Assembly (NCBI RefSeq): GCF_021341665.1
Contig: NZ_JAJTTH010000001.1
Coordinates: 744,001-808,000 of the forward strand
Source: Pseudomonas sp. Au-Pse12
GTDB taxonomy: Bacteria > Pseudomonadota > Gammaproteobacteria > Pseudomonadales > Pseudomonadaceae
DNA length: 64,000 nt
Reading direction: 5' to 3'
Part shown: positions 43,954 to 53,112 of the stretch, one piece after another
Position numbering within the stretch: position 1 is the first letter of the stretch
Layout: the number at the start of each line of letters is the position of its first letter
The notes under the pieces: generated by a model
What the model was told of the DNA's origin: nothing
The model's database searches: none
Seen by the model: only the letters and a program-made list of their open reading frames with translations
Program-made: the position numbers and the translations under genes

Positions 43954-46900
43954 TCAGTTCCCTGAGACATCCAGCACAAAGACCTTGATGTACGGGCGCT
44001 GCGGCTCGGGGACACTGGCCTCAAGCAGGCTCAGCATCTGCGCCGCGGTCTGCGGCACCACGCCCCCGGGGCCGGCACGCACCTTGGCCCGCGGCCCATG
44101 CCAGAACACACCGTAGATGCCGTAGCCACGGGCTCCGGGATCGGGGGTATAGAGCGCAATCAACTGATCCTGGATCGCGCTCCAGACGTCCTTGTGTGAA
44201 CTGCGCTTGAGCTCGATCACCAGCTTGATGGGCCCGCTTTGCACCGCGATATCCACGCGTTTTTCATGGGCCATGTGCGCCTCGGGCTCGGCCGTGATGT
44301 GGCGCGCCTCCAGTCGCGGACGCAGCAGGCTCAGCAGCACGTCGCGGCAGCTTTCCTCCCATTTGGGGGTGCTGATCCGGCCCTTGACCTCGTTCCAGAA
44401 AAACTTGTGCACGTCGAGGTTGCTGCGCAGCAGGCCGGCAATCCCTTGCAGCTCATCCAGCACCAGCGCCTGCATTTGCTCGACAGTGCCGGGCAAGCCG
44501 TTGTTCAGGACCTGCGCCACCGCCTCCCAGCCCTGTCGGGTGTGCCGTGCGTCACGCCGCCGGGCGTCGTTGAACAACAGCGCGTGGTTCAGGTAGGGGC
44601 GCCATGAGGCCAGTCGCGGATGGCCTTGCAAGGTGCGCAGATGAATCCCGGAGTCGTCACACGTCTTGCTCGCCAGGTAACTGATCAGTCCGGCCATGAA
44701 CTCATCGGCGTCCTCGGCCCCGGTGTTACTGGGAGCAAACCAATCGAAAGCCAGCGGTGTGGCCGGGTATTGATCGGCGACCAGGCGGCAGAAACAGAAT
44801 GCCTGCTCGGCGGACAGGTCCATGGGGCCGTCGAATCCGCGCACCAGCCCGGTCAGGTCACGCAGGTACCAGACCACCTCATTGCGGGTGGCGGTATCGC
44901 TGGCTTCCAGTAACGCAGCGAAGGTCTCCAGCGACATCAACAACCCCAGGGTCATGATGAATGCCCGATGCTCCGGCGCTGCGCCGCTATTGAGCAACTG
45001 GCTGATGCAGGGGCCAAAGCGTTGCAAATCGAGGTGACGGCAAAACGGTCGTACCACATCGTACAAAGCCGTCTTGTCCAGCGACTCGGCGCTATTGAGG
45101 ACCTGGAAGACCACATCGAGCTTGTCCGCCAAGGCGATCTGCCGGGTGACTTTCAACGACAGGCCACTGCGCTGCCTGAAATGGTCCGGCAGCACCAGAA
45201 AGTGCAGGACGATGCAATCGATATAGTCCGCGTACTGCGCTTGGCGAAAGGCTGAGAACCAGGCCTGCCCGGCGAGGGTCTCCCGTTCGATACAGTCGAA
45301 GATCACGAACCCCAGCAGGAAAGCGTCGCAGGTGAGCGGCGCCACAGCGTCTTCCAGTTGCTGGCGCAGCGCAGCAACCGCAGGTTGATATTCCTCGGGG
45401 CACGGATAGCCGCTCTCCTGCGCCTCGGCCTGTGGCTCGTCCTCGCTTGGCAGCTCTTGCTCAAGAAACCCGCAGCCCGCCAGCCCAGGATGGGTGGCGG
45501 CCCTGTCCAACAGGCCCCGGGCCGTCTCCGGGCGTTGCCGCAGCGCCTCGCGCAGTCCATTGAACAGCCACGGATACGGGTCGACGACGCCGGCATTGAT
45601 AAACGCCAGCCATTGAAACACTCGGGGCTCGTCCAGCACGGCCACGGTGTCGAGATAACGCACCAGCAAGGACAGGACGAACCTGAGCACCTCGCCCCTG
45701 GCGTTTTCCTCAGCGGTTTGCTGCCACAGCTCGACCATGCCGTCCAGGCAAGCGGTCATCTCGGGCTCGGCCACCACCTCATGCAAGCCCCAGCGCACCA
45801 GCGAATCGTAGGCGGTCCGAGGGGCACCGGCGCCCTGACGGTACAGCTCCAGCAGCTGGCCATAGTGGATCTGGCCTGCCAGGCGGTGACTGAGGATGTA
45901 GCCACACAGGCTCCTGGCGTCCTTGTCGCCCACCAGGTCTTGATAAGCCTGGCGCACGGCCTGAGTTCCCGCCTCACCCCAGCGTGATAAGGCGTGCGCG
46001 GCGTAGGCGCGCTCATTCAGATGGGTGCCCGCAGCGGCCAGCAGCTGAGTCAACGGCTGCAACATCGCCGGTAGCGGTTGGCCGGCGCGCAACAGGTCCA
46101 AGAGCAGCAAGCGCAGCTCATGGGGCAGGCCCGGGTCGGACAACAAGCCTTGGAAACAGGGCTCCAGCCCCGGTTCGGTGAAGCCCGTGAGGTTCAATGC
46201 CGGAGCCTCCTGGCCACGGAACCAGGGATCGGCCAATGCCAGAGTGGCCAGCGCCTGCAGCAACTGGATCTTGCTCTGGGTGCTCAACGAGGCGGCATCG
46301 CCGTAGACCAGGATTCCATAAGGGTCCGCCTCGATGAACGGGCTGACCTGCGCCCCGAGAAAAACCGCCAGCCAGGCATGCACGCCGCGCAGGTACGAGG
46401 CCGGCTTGCCCTCGACACAGAGCAGCAGGCGAATTCTGCTCAACGGCAACCCGGCATGGAACTGCGCGGCGAGATAACGCGCCGCCAGGTACTCGGCGCT
46501 GGCCTTGTGGCCGTAGTCGAACACCCCGGGCTCGCGGGTCGAGGTAAAGACTCGGCTGGCCAGGGCCGCACGCAGCGCGGCAGTGCCGAATGCATGCAAC
46601 TTGCGCAGGGGCGGATAGCACCGGTCGTAGCGCTCATCAGTGCTGAAACCGTCGATATCGGCCAGCAGGCGCAAGGCGCACAACAGGCCTGCCGCCTCCA
46701 GCATCTGCTGTTCCGAGAGTTGCGCATGGGGCTGACGGTCATCACGGTGCGCCGCATTGAGTTCGTCCAGCAGCAGCACGCTGGAACGCTCGAACAGCTC
46801 CCGGCGGGTCAGGGGCCAGTGGTCCCGGGCAACCACCTGGGCCAGCATCAGCAAGGTCAGCGGGTTGCCGAGCATGTCTCCCAGGCCGCGCTGCCGCGCC

Positions 46901-47382
46901 TGGTGCAGAAAGTCCTTTGGCGTCCCGCCATGCTGCTCCAGCACCTGCTGCTGTTCCTCTTCACTGAGCGCCAGCAAGTGCAGCTCTTGCACCTGGTCCT
47001 TTCCCGGAAAGCAGCTGGACAACAGCTTCAGGTCATTGAGCCCCGCCCAGTCGGCACTGCGACAGGCAATGCGTACCCGGCACGGCGGCAAGCGCCCGAG
47101 GTGGCGAATCAGGTCGTCGAAGGCGGGCCGGTCGCCGTACTGCGCACGATGCTCATCCAGGGCGTCGATGAACAAGGTGCTGCCCTCGGCGATCAGCGCG
47201 GGATCGCGCAACAGGAAGCTGCGCAGCGACATGGCCCGGCCGCCCGCGTGCTCGGCCCAATGATCGAACAGATGACTCTTGCCGGCTCCGGGATCCCCCA
47301 GCAGCACCAGGCAGGTCACGTCTTGAAACGTGGAAAAAGCGCCGGTGCGGCCATCCGCAGTGAAGACCATGCGATCAGTCAA
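43954..47382 (-). CDS. NACHT-like STAND ATPase with C-terminal PD-(D/E)XK nuclease motif
   Basis: This is a 1142-residue single protein. Walker A GDPGAGKS lies at 29-36 and Walker B LFIDALDE at 70-77; the D-x-x-DE ending is typical of NACHT ATPases, and IACRSADW near 105-112 fits the sensor. A winged-helix-like part follows, then a long helical region (about 330-1000) suited to be a sensor scaffold. At the carboxy terminus E1040, D1044, E1057 and K1059 (VDIAV, then VIELK) form a PD-(D/E)XK nuclease motif, with SAIQDQL after it. Known Avs proteins carry the nuclease at the amino terminus, so this order is unusual. It stands alone between small core-like genes. A phage-defence role is inference. 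Confidence 0.75.
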   Translation of the reverse strand: MTDRMVFTADGRTGAFSTFQDVTCLVLLGDPGAGKSHLFDHWAEHAGGRAMSLRSFLLRDPALIAEGSTLFIDALDEHRAQYGDRPAFDDLIRHLGRLPPCRVRIACRSADWAGLNDLKLLSSCFPGKDQVQELHLLALSEEEQQQVLEQHGGTPKDFLHQARQRGLGDMLGNPLTLLMLAQVVARDHWPLTRRELFERSSVLLLDELNAAHRDDRQPHAQLSEQQMLEAAGLLCALRLLADIDGFSTDERYDRCYPPLRKLHAFGTAALRAALASRVFTSTREPGVFDYGHKASAEYLAARYLAAQFHAGLPLSRIRLLLCVEGKPASYLRGVHAWLAVFLGAQVSPFIEADPYGILVYGDAASLSTQSKIQLLQALATLALADPWFRGQEAPALNLTGFTEPGLEPCFQGLLSDPGLPHELRLLLLDLLRAGQPLPAMLQPLTQLLAAAGTHLNERAYAAHALSRWGEAGTQAVRQAYQDLVGDKDARSLCGYILSHRLAGQIHYGQLLELYRQGAGAPRTAYDSLVRWGLHEVVAEPEMTACLDGMVELWQQTAEENARGEVLRFVLSLLVRYLDTVAVLDEPRVFQWLAFINAGVVDPYPWLFNGLREALRQRPETARGLLDRAATHPGLAGCGFLEQELPSEDEPQAEAQESGYPCPEEYQPAVAALRQQLEDAVAPLTCDAFLLGFVIFDCIERETLAGQAWFSAFRQAQYADYIDCIVLHFLVLPDHFRQRSGLSLKVTRQIALADKLDVVFQVLNSAESLDKTALYDVVRPFCRHLDLQRFGPCISQLLNSGAAPEHRAFIMTLGLLMSLETFAALLEASDTATRNEVVWYLRDLTGLVRGFDGPMDLSAEQAFCFCRLVADQYPATPLAFDWFAPSNTGAEDADEFMAGLISYLASKTCDDSGIHLRTLQGHPRLASWRPYLNHALLFNDARRRDARHTRQGWEAVAQVLNNGLPGTVEQMQALVLDELQGIAGLLRSNLDVHKFFWNEVKGRISTPKWEESCRDVLLSLLRPRLEARHITAEPEAHMAHEKRVDIAVQSGPIKLVIELKRSSHKDVWSAIQDQLIALYTPDPGARGYGIYGVFWHGPRAKVRAGPGGVVPQTAAQMLSLLEASVPEPQRPYIKVFVLDVSGN

Positions 47383-47612
47383 AGCCTGTTCCTTACCTGG
47401 AAAGTCAATCGTCGAGAGTAGCGTCGCGCCTGCTGGCCTGCGCCGGCGGCAGAGAATATCTGCAAGCCGGGCGAATGTAACCCAATCAAGCGCATGGCAT
47501 TCAGTCGCGCGCCTGTTGGCGCCCCCAGCCTGCCATGTATCCCCGCTGACAAGGGCGGATGCCCCACCCTATACTCCACGGCCTTTTGAACCTTTGGACA
47601 CCAGAGACCCCC

Positions 47613-47993
47613 ATGGCCCAACCAGACCTCATCTTCACCCCCGACCCGGACGCCGATTCCATCTCCTCCGACGTCGCCGCGTTCAACGGCATCCTGGTTT
47701 CCACCCAGATCCCTACCCGCGCCGATGGCAGCCTGGAACTGGGGGACATCACCCTGCAGAGCGAATGCACCCTGCAGGCGCTGAAAGTTGCCCTGGAACG
47801 GGCTGGCAGCTCCATGGACCGGGTCATGCACCTGACCATCTACCTCACCGACATGGCCGATCGCGCCGCATTCAACGAGGTCTACCAGCGTTTCTTCGCC
47901 AAGCCCTGGCCGGTGCGCGCCGCGGTTGGCGTGGCCGCCCTGGCGGTGGAAGGCATGCGCGTGGAAGTCACCGCAATGGCCGCCAAGGCCTGA
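47613..47993 (+). CDS. RidA family enamine/imine deaminase
   Basis: This 126-residue protein has the RidA/YjgF fold signature: LTIYLTDMADRAAFNEVY and VRAAVGVAALAVEGMRVEVTA, where the first arginine of VRAAVGV is the substrate-binding arginine of active members. RidA proteins clear reactive 2-aminoacrylate-type intermediates. ATG at 47613 follows a weak GAGA site; the frame to 47559 is not supported. It lies 230 bases from the divergent NACHT-nuclease gene. Confidence 0.88.
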   Translation: MAQPDLIFTPDPDADSISSDVAAFNGILVSTQIPTRADGSLELGDITLQSECTLQALKVALERAGSSMDRVMHLTIYLTDMADRAAFNEVYQRFFAKPWPVRAAVGVAALAVEGMRVEVTAMAAKA

Positions 47994-48075
47994 CGCCGCG
48001 GCTATAATCGGCGGCCCCGCGCAAGGCGTGGCCGCCACCTGGCAGCACACGGGTGCCGGGCACGCGTTTCGCCGC

Positions 48076-48081
48076 TACAAT
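48076..48081 (+). promoter_or_regulatory. Possible -10 element of rlhA
   Basis: TACAAT at 48076-48081 lies 36 bases before the rlhA start in a GCTACAATGCGCGCC context often seen at pseudomonad housekeeping promoters. A perfect TATAAT at 48003-48008 is an alternative. No good -35 goes with either. Confidence 0.3.
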
Positions 48082-48117
48082 GCGCGCCTTGACCCTGATA
48101 AGCCTGACTAAAAAAAC

Positions 48118-50118
48118 ATGTCCTTGCCCAAACATCACCTGGAACTGCTCAGCCCTGCCCGCGACGTGGCCATCGCCCGCGAAGCCATCCTGCACGGCGC
48201 CGACGCGGTGTACATCGGTGGCCCGAGCTTCGGCGCCCGCCACAACGCCAGCAACGAGGTGGGCGAGATCGCCCAGCTGGTGGAGTTCGCCCGCCGCTAC
48301 CACGCCCGGGTGTTCACCACCCTCAACACCATCCTCCACGACAACGAGCTGGAGCCGGCGCGCAAGCTGATCCACCAGTTGTACGACGCCGGTGTCGATG
48401 CGTTGATCGTCCAGGACCTGGGGGTGATGGAGCTGGATATTCCGCCCATCGAGCTGCACGCCAGCACCCAGACCGATATCCGTACCCTGGAACGGGCGAA
48501 GTTCCTCGACCAGGCCGGTTTCTCCCAACTGGTACTGGCGCGCGAGCTGAACCTGAAGGAAATCAGCGCCATCGCCGCCGAAACCGACGCGGCCATCGAA
48601 TTCTTCATTCATGGCGCGCTGTGCGTGGCGTTTTCCGGCCAGTGCAACATTTCCCACGCCCAGACCGGGCGCAGTGCCAACCGTGGCGACTGTTCCCAGG
48701 CTTGCCGCCTGCCCTACACCCTGAAAGACGAGCACGGCGGCGTGATCGCCTACGAGAAGCACCTGCTGTCGATGAAGGACAACAACCAGAGCGCCAACAT
48801 TCGCGCCCTGGTGGAAGCCGGCGTGCGCTCGTTCAAGATCGAGGGGCGCTACAAGGACATGGCCTATGTGAAGAACATCACGGCCTACTACCGCCAGCGC
48901 CTGGACGCCGTGCTGGAAGACCGTCCGGACCTGGCCCGCGCCTCCAGCGGCCGCACCGCGCACTTCTTCGTGCCCGACCCGGACAAGACCTTCCACCGTG
49001 GCAGCACCGACTATTTCGTCAGCGAGCGCAAGATCGACATCGGCGCCTTCGACTCGCCGACCTTCACCGGGCTGCCGGTAGGCACCGTGGAAAAGGTCGG
49101 CAAGCGCGACCTGCAAGTGGTGACCTTCGAGCCGCTGTCCAACGGCGACGGCCTCAACCTGCTGGTCAAGCGTGAAGTGGTGGGTTTCCGCGCCAACATC
49201 GCCGAAGCCCGTGGCGAGTTCGAAGAAGACGGCGAGAAGCGCTACCGCTACCGGGTCGAACCCAACGAAATGCCCGAAGCCCTGAGCCGCCTGCGACCCA
49301 ACCATCCGCTGAGCCGCAACCTCGATCACAACTGGCAACAGGCCCTGACCCGCACCTCCGCCGAGCGGCGCATTGGCCTGTCGTGGCTGGCCCGCCTGCG
49401 GGAAGAACGCTTGGAACTGACCGCCACCAGCGAAGAAGGCATCAGCGCCAGCGTCGCCCTGGAGGGTCCGTTCGGTGTGGCCAACAAGCCGGAACAGGCC
49501 CTGGGGCAACTGCAGGATCTGCTCGGGCAGCTGGGCACCACCCACTACCACGCCACCGACATCAAGCTGGACGCGCCCCAGGCCTACTTCATCCCCAACT
49601 CCCAGCTCAAGGCGCTGCGCCGGGAAGTCATCGAAGCCCTGGACGCCGCGCGCATCGCCGCGCACCCGCGAGGCGCGCGCAAGGCCGAGAGCAACCCGCC
49701 ACCGGTGTACCCGGAGTCGCACCTGTCGTTCCTGGCCAACGTCTACAACCAGAAGGCCCGGGACTTCTACCACCGCCACGGCGTGCAGTTGATCGACGCC
49801 GCCTTCGAAGCCCACGAAGAGCACGGCGACGTGCCGGTGATGATCACCAAGCACTGCCTGCGCTTCTCCTTCAACCTGTGCCCCAAGCAGGCCAAGGGCG
49901 TGACCGGGGTGCGCACCAAGGTGGCGCCGATGCAACTGGTGCACGGTGACGAAGTGCTGACCCTGAAGTTCGACTGCAAGCCGTGCGAGATGCACGTGGT
50001 GGGCAAGATCAAGGGCCACATTCTCGACCTGCCGCTGCCGGGCAGTGCCGCCGAGGCCGTCGTCGGCCATATCAGCCCCGAAGACCTGCTCAAGACCATC
50101 CCCCGCGCTCCGCACTGA
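48118..50118 (+). CDS. rlhA: 23S rRNA C2501 hydroxylation protein RlhA (U32 family)
   Basis: This 666-residue protein starts HLELLSPARDVAIAREAILHG and continues ADAVYIGGPSFGARHNA, matching E. coli RlhA (formerly YdcP, about 653 residues) from memory. CNISHAQTGRSANRGDCSQACRLPY holds the conserved cysteine cluster of the U32 family, expected to bind iron-sulfur. The carboxy-terminal part carries further cysteines (LCPKQAKG, DCKPCEM). RlhA makes 5-hydroxycytidine at position 2501 of 23S rRNA. The shorter TrhP/YegQ is the paralogue; the length argues for RlhA. A hairpin terminator follows. Confidence 0.9.
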   Translation: MSLPKHHLELLSPARDVAIAREAILHGADAVYIGGPSFGARHNASNEVGEIAQLVEFARRYHARVFTTLNTILHDNELEPARKLIHQLYDAGVDALIVQDLGVMELDIPPIELHASTQTDIRTLERAKFLDQAGFSQLVLARELNLKEISAIAAETDAAIEFFIHGALCVAFSGQCNISHAQTGRSANRGDCSQACRLPYTLKDEHGGVIAYEKHLLSMKDNNQSANIRALVEAGVRSFKIEGRYKDMAYVKNITAYYRQRLDAVLEDRPDLARASSGRTAHFFVPDPDKTFHRGSTDYFVSERKIDIGAFDSPTFTGLPVGTVEKVGKRDLQVVTFEPLSNGDGLNLLVKREVVGFRANIAEARGEFEEDGEKRYRYRVEPNEMPEALSRLRPNHPLSRNLDHNWQQALTRTSAERRIGLSWLARLREERLELTATSEEGISASVALEGPFGVANKPEQALGQLQDLLGQLGTTHYHATDIKLDAPQAYFIPNSQLKALRREVIEALDAARIAAHPRGARKAESNPPPVYPESHLSFLANVYNQKARDFYHRHGVQLIDAAFEAHEEHGDVPVMITKHCLRFSFNLCPKQAKGVTGVRTKVAPMQLVHGDEVLTLKFDCKPCEMHVVGKIKGHILDLPLPGSAAEAVVGHISPEDLLKTIPRAPH

Positions 50119-50125
50119 GTGATGG

Positions 50126-50160
50126 ACCGGCGCCGCCCTATGCGGTGGCGCCGGTTGTTT
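50126..50160 (+). terminator. Terminator between rlhA and the convergent lysR gene
   Basis: ACCGGCGCCGCC and GGTGGCGCCGGT pair over twelve positions (one G-T) around a six-base loop and are followed by TGTTT on the plus strand. The stem overlaps the stop codon of the convergent LysR gene, so it may serve both directions. Confidence 0.65.
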
Positions 50161-51034
50161 CACCCTGCAGCCGCTCATTCAGCACCTGCTCCAGCAGCGC
50201 AAAAAAGTGCTTGATGTGCGCCTGCTTCAAGGCTTGAGGCCGGGTCACCAGATAGATGTCCAGCGCGGGCAGCGCCAGTGATGCAAAGAGTTCGAGCAGA
50301 TCGCTCGCCAGTATCCGCGGCATCACCGCTACGCCCATTCCACGCCGTACCGCCTCGACCTGAGCGGTGAACGAACTCACCCTGATCTGCCGGCCCTCAA
50401 GGCCTGCGGCCTTGGCCGCGCGCATTGGCGGCAGGTTGTCCAGGGGTGGCAACAGGCCGATGGTGGTGGCCGTGGCCGGAGTGATCGCCGGGCACTGGCG
50501 CACCAGCTCGGCACTGGCAAACACCCCGTACTGCAGCTTGCCCAGCGCACGATAGATCAGCGAGGGCTCGCCCAGATGCGCCGTGCGCAGCGCAATATCC
50601 GCCACCCCACGGGTGAGCTTGTGAAACTCGGCGCTGACCTGCAACTCCACCGAGCACCCTGGGTGCACCGATGTCAGCCGATGGGCCGCCTCAAGCACGC
50701 ACGAGGCAAAGCCCTCCCCCGCACTGACCAGAATACTGCCACGCAACTCGCTCGGTGACTCGGGGTTGCAGGGTGCGCTTTGCCGCCTCAGCCCTTCCTC
50801 CGCCGCCAACGCGACTTCCACCAGCGCCTGGCCGCGAGGCGTCAACCAGCAGCCCTCGACGCCTCGCTCCAGCAACGGCTCGCCAAGGGCCGCCTCCAAC
50901 TGGCTCAAGCGTCGAGACACGGTCGACGGCGCCACGTTCAAAAGCTGGCCAGCCTGCAGAAAACTGCCCCGTCGCCAGACCGCCAGCAACAGACGCAGAT
51001 CGTCCCAATTCGCTTCCAAGGCCCTACTCCCCAC
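50138..51034 (-). CDS. LysR-family transcriptional regulator
   Basis: This 298-residue protein has an amino-terminal winged helix-turn-helix (FLQAGQLLNVAPSTVSRRLSQLE) and an effector-binding domain (RGSILVSAGEGFASC, MGVAVMPRILA). It diverges from the SDR/epimerase gene with about 160 bases between, the usual layout for a LysR regulator controlling its neighbour. The co-inducer is unknown. Confidence 0.9.
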   Translation of the reverse strand: MGSRALEANWDDLRLLLAVWRRGSFLQAGQLLNVAPSTVSRRLSQLEAALGEPLLERGVEGCWLTPRGQALVEVALAAEEGLRRQSAPCNPESPSELRGSILVSAGEGFASCVLEAAHRLTSVHPGCSVELQVSAEFHKLTRGVADIALRTAHLGEPSLIYRALGKLQYGVFASAELVRQCPAITPATATTIGLLPPLDNLPPMRAAKAAGLEGRQIRVSSFTAQVEAVRRGMGVAVMPRILASDLLELFASLALPALDIYLVTRPQALKQAHIKHFFALLEQVLNERLQGETTGATA

Positions 51035-51197
51035 ACATTGCGTTGCTGTCCATCACGTCTTTGGGTATTGCTTCTTTGGCCATGGCTTCCCTGCCTGCCG
51101 CTTTGCAAATTCGCAAAGCCATTATGCAGGAGTCGCGGTTTTTCGGTGGTGCTGGCCAAGGTATATCTAGCGCCTTCGAAACCATGGAATGGACTGT

Positions 51198-52325
51198 ATG
51201 AGCAACCCCCGCAAAGACCCCGCGCCAGCCGCCGAGAGCGTCTACCGCCCGGACATGCATGACACCTTTGTCACGGGCGCCACTGGCCTCCTGGGCAACA
51301 ACCTGGTCCGCGAGCTGCTGGCCCGCGGCTGCAAGGTCAAGGCCCTGGTGCGCTCAAGGGCCAAGGGTGAACAGCAGTTCGGCAGCCTGCGCGGAGTGGA
51401 ACTGGTGATCGGCGACATGGCCGATGTCGACGGGTTCGCCACCGCCTTGCATGGCTGCGACACGCTGTTCCATACCGCCGCGTTCTTTCGCGACAGCTAC
51501 AAGGGCGGCAGCCACCGCCAGCAACTGCACCAGATCAATGTCCAGGGCACTCAGCGTTTGCTCGAGCGGGCCTACCGCGCCGGTATCCGCCGGATCATCC
51601 ACACCTCGTCGATTGCCGTGCTCGATGGCGAGCCCGGCAGCCTGATCGACGAGAGCTGCCTGCGCGACCCCGCAAACGCCGATGACTACTACCGCAGCAA
51701 GATCCTCGCCGATCAGGCGTTGCTGGCTTTCCTCGACACTCATCCGCAGATGCATGCCTGCATGGTCCTGCCCGGCTGGATGTGGGGCCCCGGCGACCTG
51801 GGGCCGACGTCCTCGGGGCAGTTGCTCGACGATGTGGTGCACGGCCGCCTGCCTGGGCTGGTGCCCGGCAGCTTCTCGGTGGTCGATGCTCGCGATGTGG
51901 CGCTGGCACAGATCGCCGCCGCGCGCCACGGACGCCGCGGCGAACGCTACCTGGCAGCGGGCCGGCACCTGACCATGGCCGAACTGGTGCCGATCATCGG
52001 GCGCATCGCTGGGGTCAGGACACCGCAGCGTCAGTTGCCCGTGCCCTTGCTCTACGCCCTGGCGGGGCTGCAGGAGGCCTATGCGCGCCTGACCGGCAAA
52101 CCGGTGCTGCTGAGCCTGGCCACCGTGCGCCTGATGCTGCGCGAAGCCGGCCGCAGCCGGTTCAACCCAAGCAAGAGCGAGCAGGAGCTCGACCTGAGCT
52201 TCAGAACCCTGGAACGCACCCTCAGCGATACCCTGGACTGGTATCGGAAACACCGTGGATCGGTTAAACAGGCACCCGCCAGGCACTCATCGAACAACAT
52301 CGGCAAGGACGTAGAAACACCTTGA
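51198..52325 (+). CDS. NAD(P)-dependent epimerase/reductase, dihydroflavonol-4-reductase-like SDR
   Basis: This protein of about 375 residues is an extended SDR with FVTGATGLLGNNLV, HTSSIAVLDG (catalytic serine) and YYRSK (YxxxK). It resembles bacterial dihydroflavonol-4-reductase-like and HpnA-like enzymes; the substrate is unknown. The start is uncertain: ATG at 51189, 51198 and 51258 are all in frame, and the conserved part begins at 51258. The next gene overlaps its stop by four bases, and a LysR regulator diverges from it, so they form a small regulated unit. Confidence 0.8.
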   Translation: MSNPRKDPAPAAESVYRPDMHDTFVTGATGLLGNNLVRELLARGCKVKALVRSRAKGEQQFGSLRGVELVIGDMADVDGFATALHGCDTLFHTAAFFRDSYKGGSHRQQLHQINVQGTQRLLERAYRAGIRRIIHTSSIAVLDGEPGSLIDESCLRDPANADDYYRSKILADQALLAFLDTHPQMHACMVLPGWMWGPGDLGPTSSGQLLDDVVHGRLPGLVPGSFSVVDARDVALAQIAAARHGRRGERYLAAGRHLTMAELVPIIGRIAGVRTPQRQLPVPLLYALAGLQEAYARLTGKPVLLSLATVRLMLREAGRSRFNPSKSEQELDLSFRTLERTLSDTLDWYRKHRGSVKQAPARHSSNNIGKDVETP

Positions 52326-52885
52326 ACAAAACCATCATCCTCATGCGGCACGGACAACCCCAAGGCATCGCGAGCGCGAGGATCTCCGCGCTCGACATGC
52401 AGGGCTGGATCCAGGCTTACGAGCAGGCATCAATCACCAGCCACCCGGCCCCGTCATCCAGCGTGCAACTGGCCGCCAGCGCGGCCCGGGTGGTTTCCAG
52501 CAATGCCCCGCGCGCCCTGGCGTCCGTCCGGGCACTTGGGCTGACACCGGCCCTGGTCGAGCCACTGTTCGGTGAAGCGCAACTGCCTTATGGCCGCTGG
52601 CGCTGGCCGCGCCTGTCGCCCTTTACCTGGGCGTTGATCCTGCGAATGCTCTGGGTGTGCGGCTACTCAGGGCAGGCCGAGTCTGCGGCCGCCGCCCGGC
52701 TGCGCGCAGCTCTGGCGGCCCGCCGGCTTCAGGCACTGGCCTGCGACGGCCCGGTGCTGTTGCTCGGCCATGGCTGGATGAACCGGCTGATCGGCAAGCA
52801 ATTGGCCGCCACCGGCTGGCAGCGCCAACACAGCAACGGCAGCCGTTATTGGAGTGCAACCCTGTACCGGCAAGTCGAGGCCTGA
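52322..52885 (+). CDS. Histidine phosphatase family protein
   Basis: This 187-residue protein opens with IILMRHGQPQG, the RHG phosphohistidine motif, and has LLLGHGWMNRLI as the second catalytic histidine. It belongs to the phosphoglycerate mutase-like superfamily, where the substrate is hard to predict. It starts with TTG at 52322, overlapping the SDR stop by four bases, so it is coupled to it. A hydrophobic stretch (WALILRMLWVCGY) is probably structural. Confidence 0.85.
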   Translation: MNKTIILMRHGQPQGIASARISALDMQGWIQAYEQASITSHPAPSSSVQLAASAARVVSSNAPRALASVRALGLTPALVEPLFGEAQLPYGRWRWPRLSPFTWALILRMLWVCGYSGQAESAAAARLRAALAARRLQALACDGPVLLLGHGWMNRLIGKQLAATGWQRQHSNGSRYWSATLYRQVEA

Positions 52886-53112
52886 AGGCCTCCGGGCCTT
52901 GCCCTGCCTGGTTCGGGCGGCGGAATCGCGCCCCAGGACAGGCACTGCAACCCCATCAGTACCCGGGGCAGCGTCAAGCGATTGAATTTAACGCTGCCGA
53001 TTGCGGTCTATTGCGCGCCTCTTGTATGGCAAACGGGTATAGTTGCCGGCTTGCCTGGCGTGTCACGGACCGCAGGGGCTACAGGGTTTGCTCAGGACTT
53101 AATGGTTGCAGC

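Noticed and set aside
47968..50178. 736-codon minus-strand frame over rlhA
   Set aside because: Antisense shadow of rlhA with no recognisable motif.
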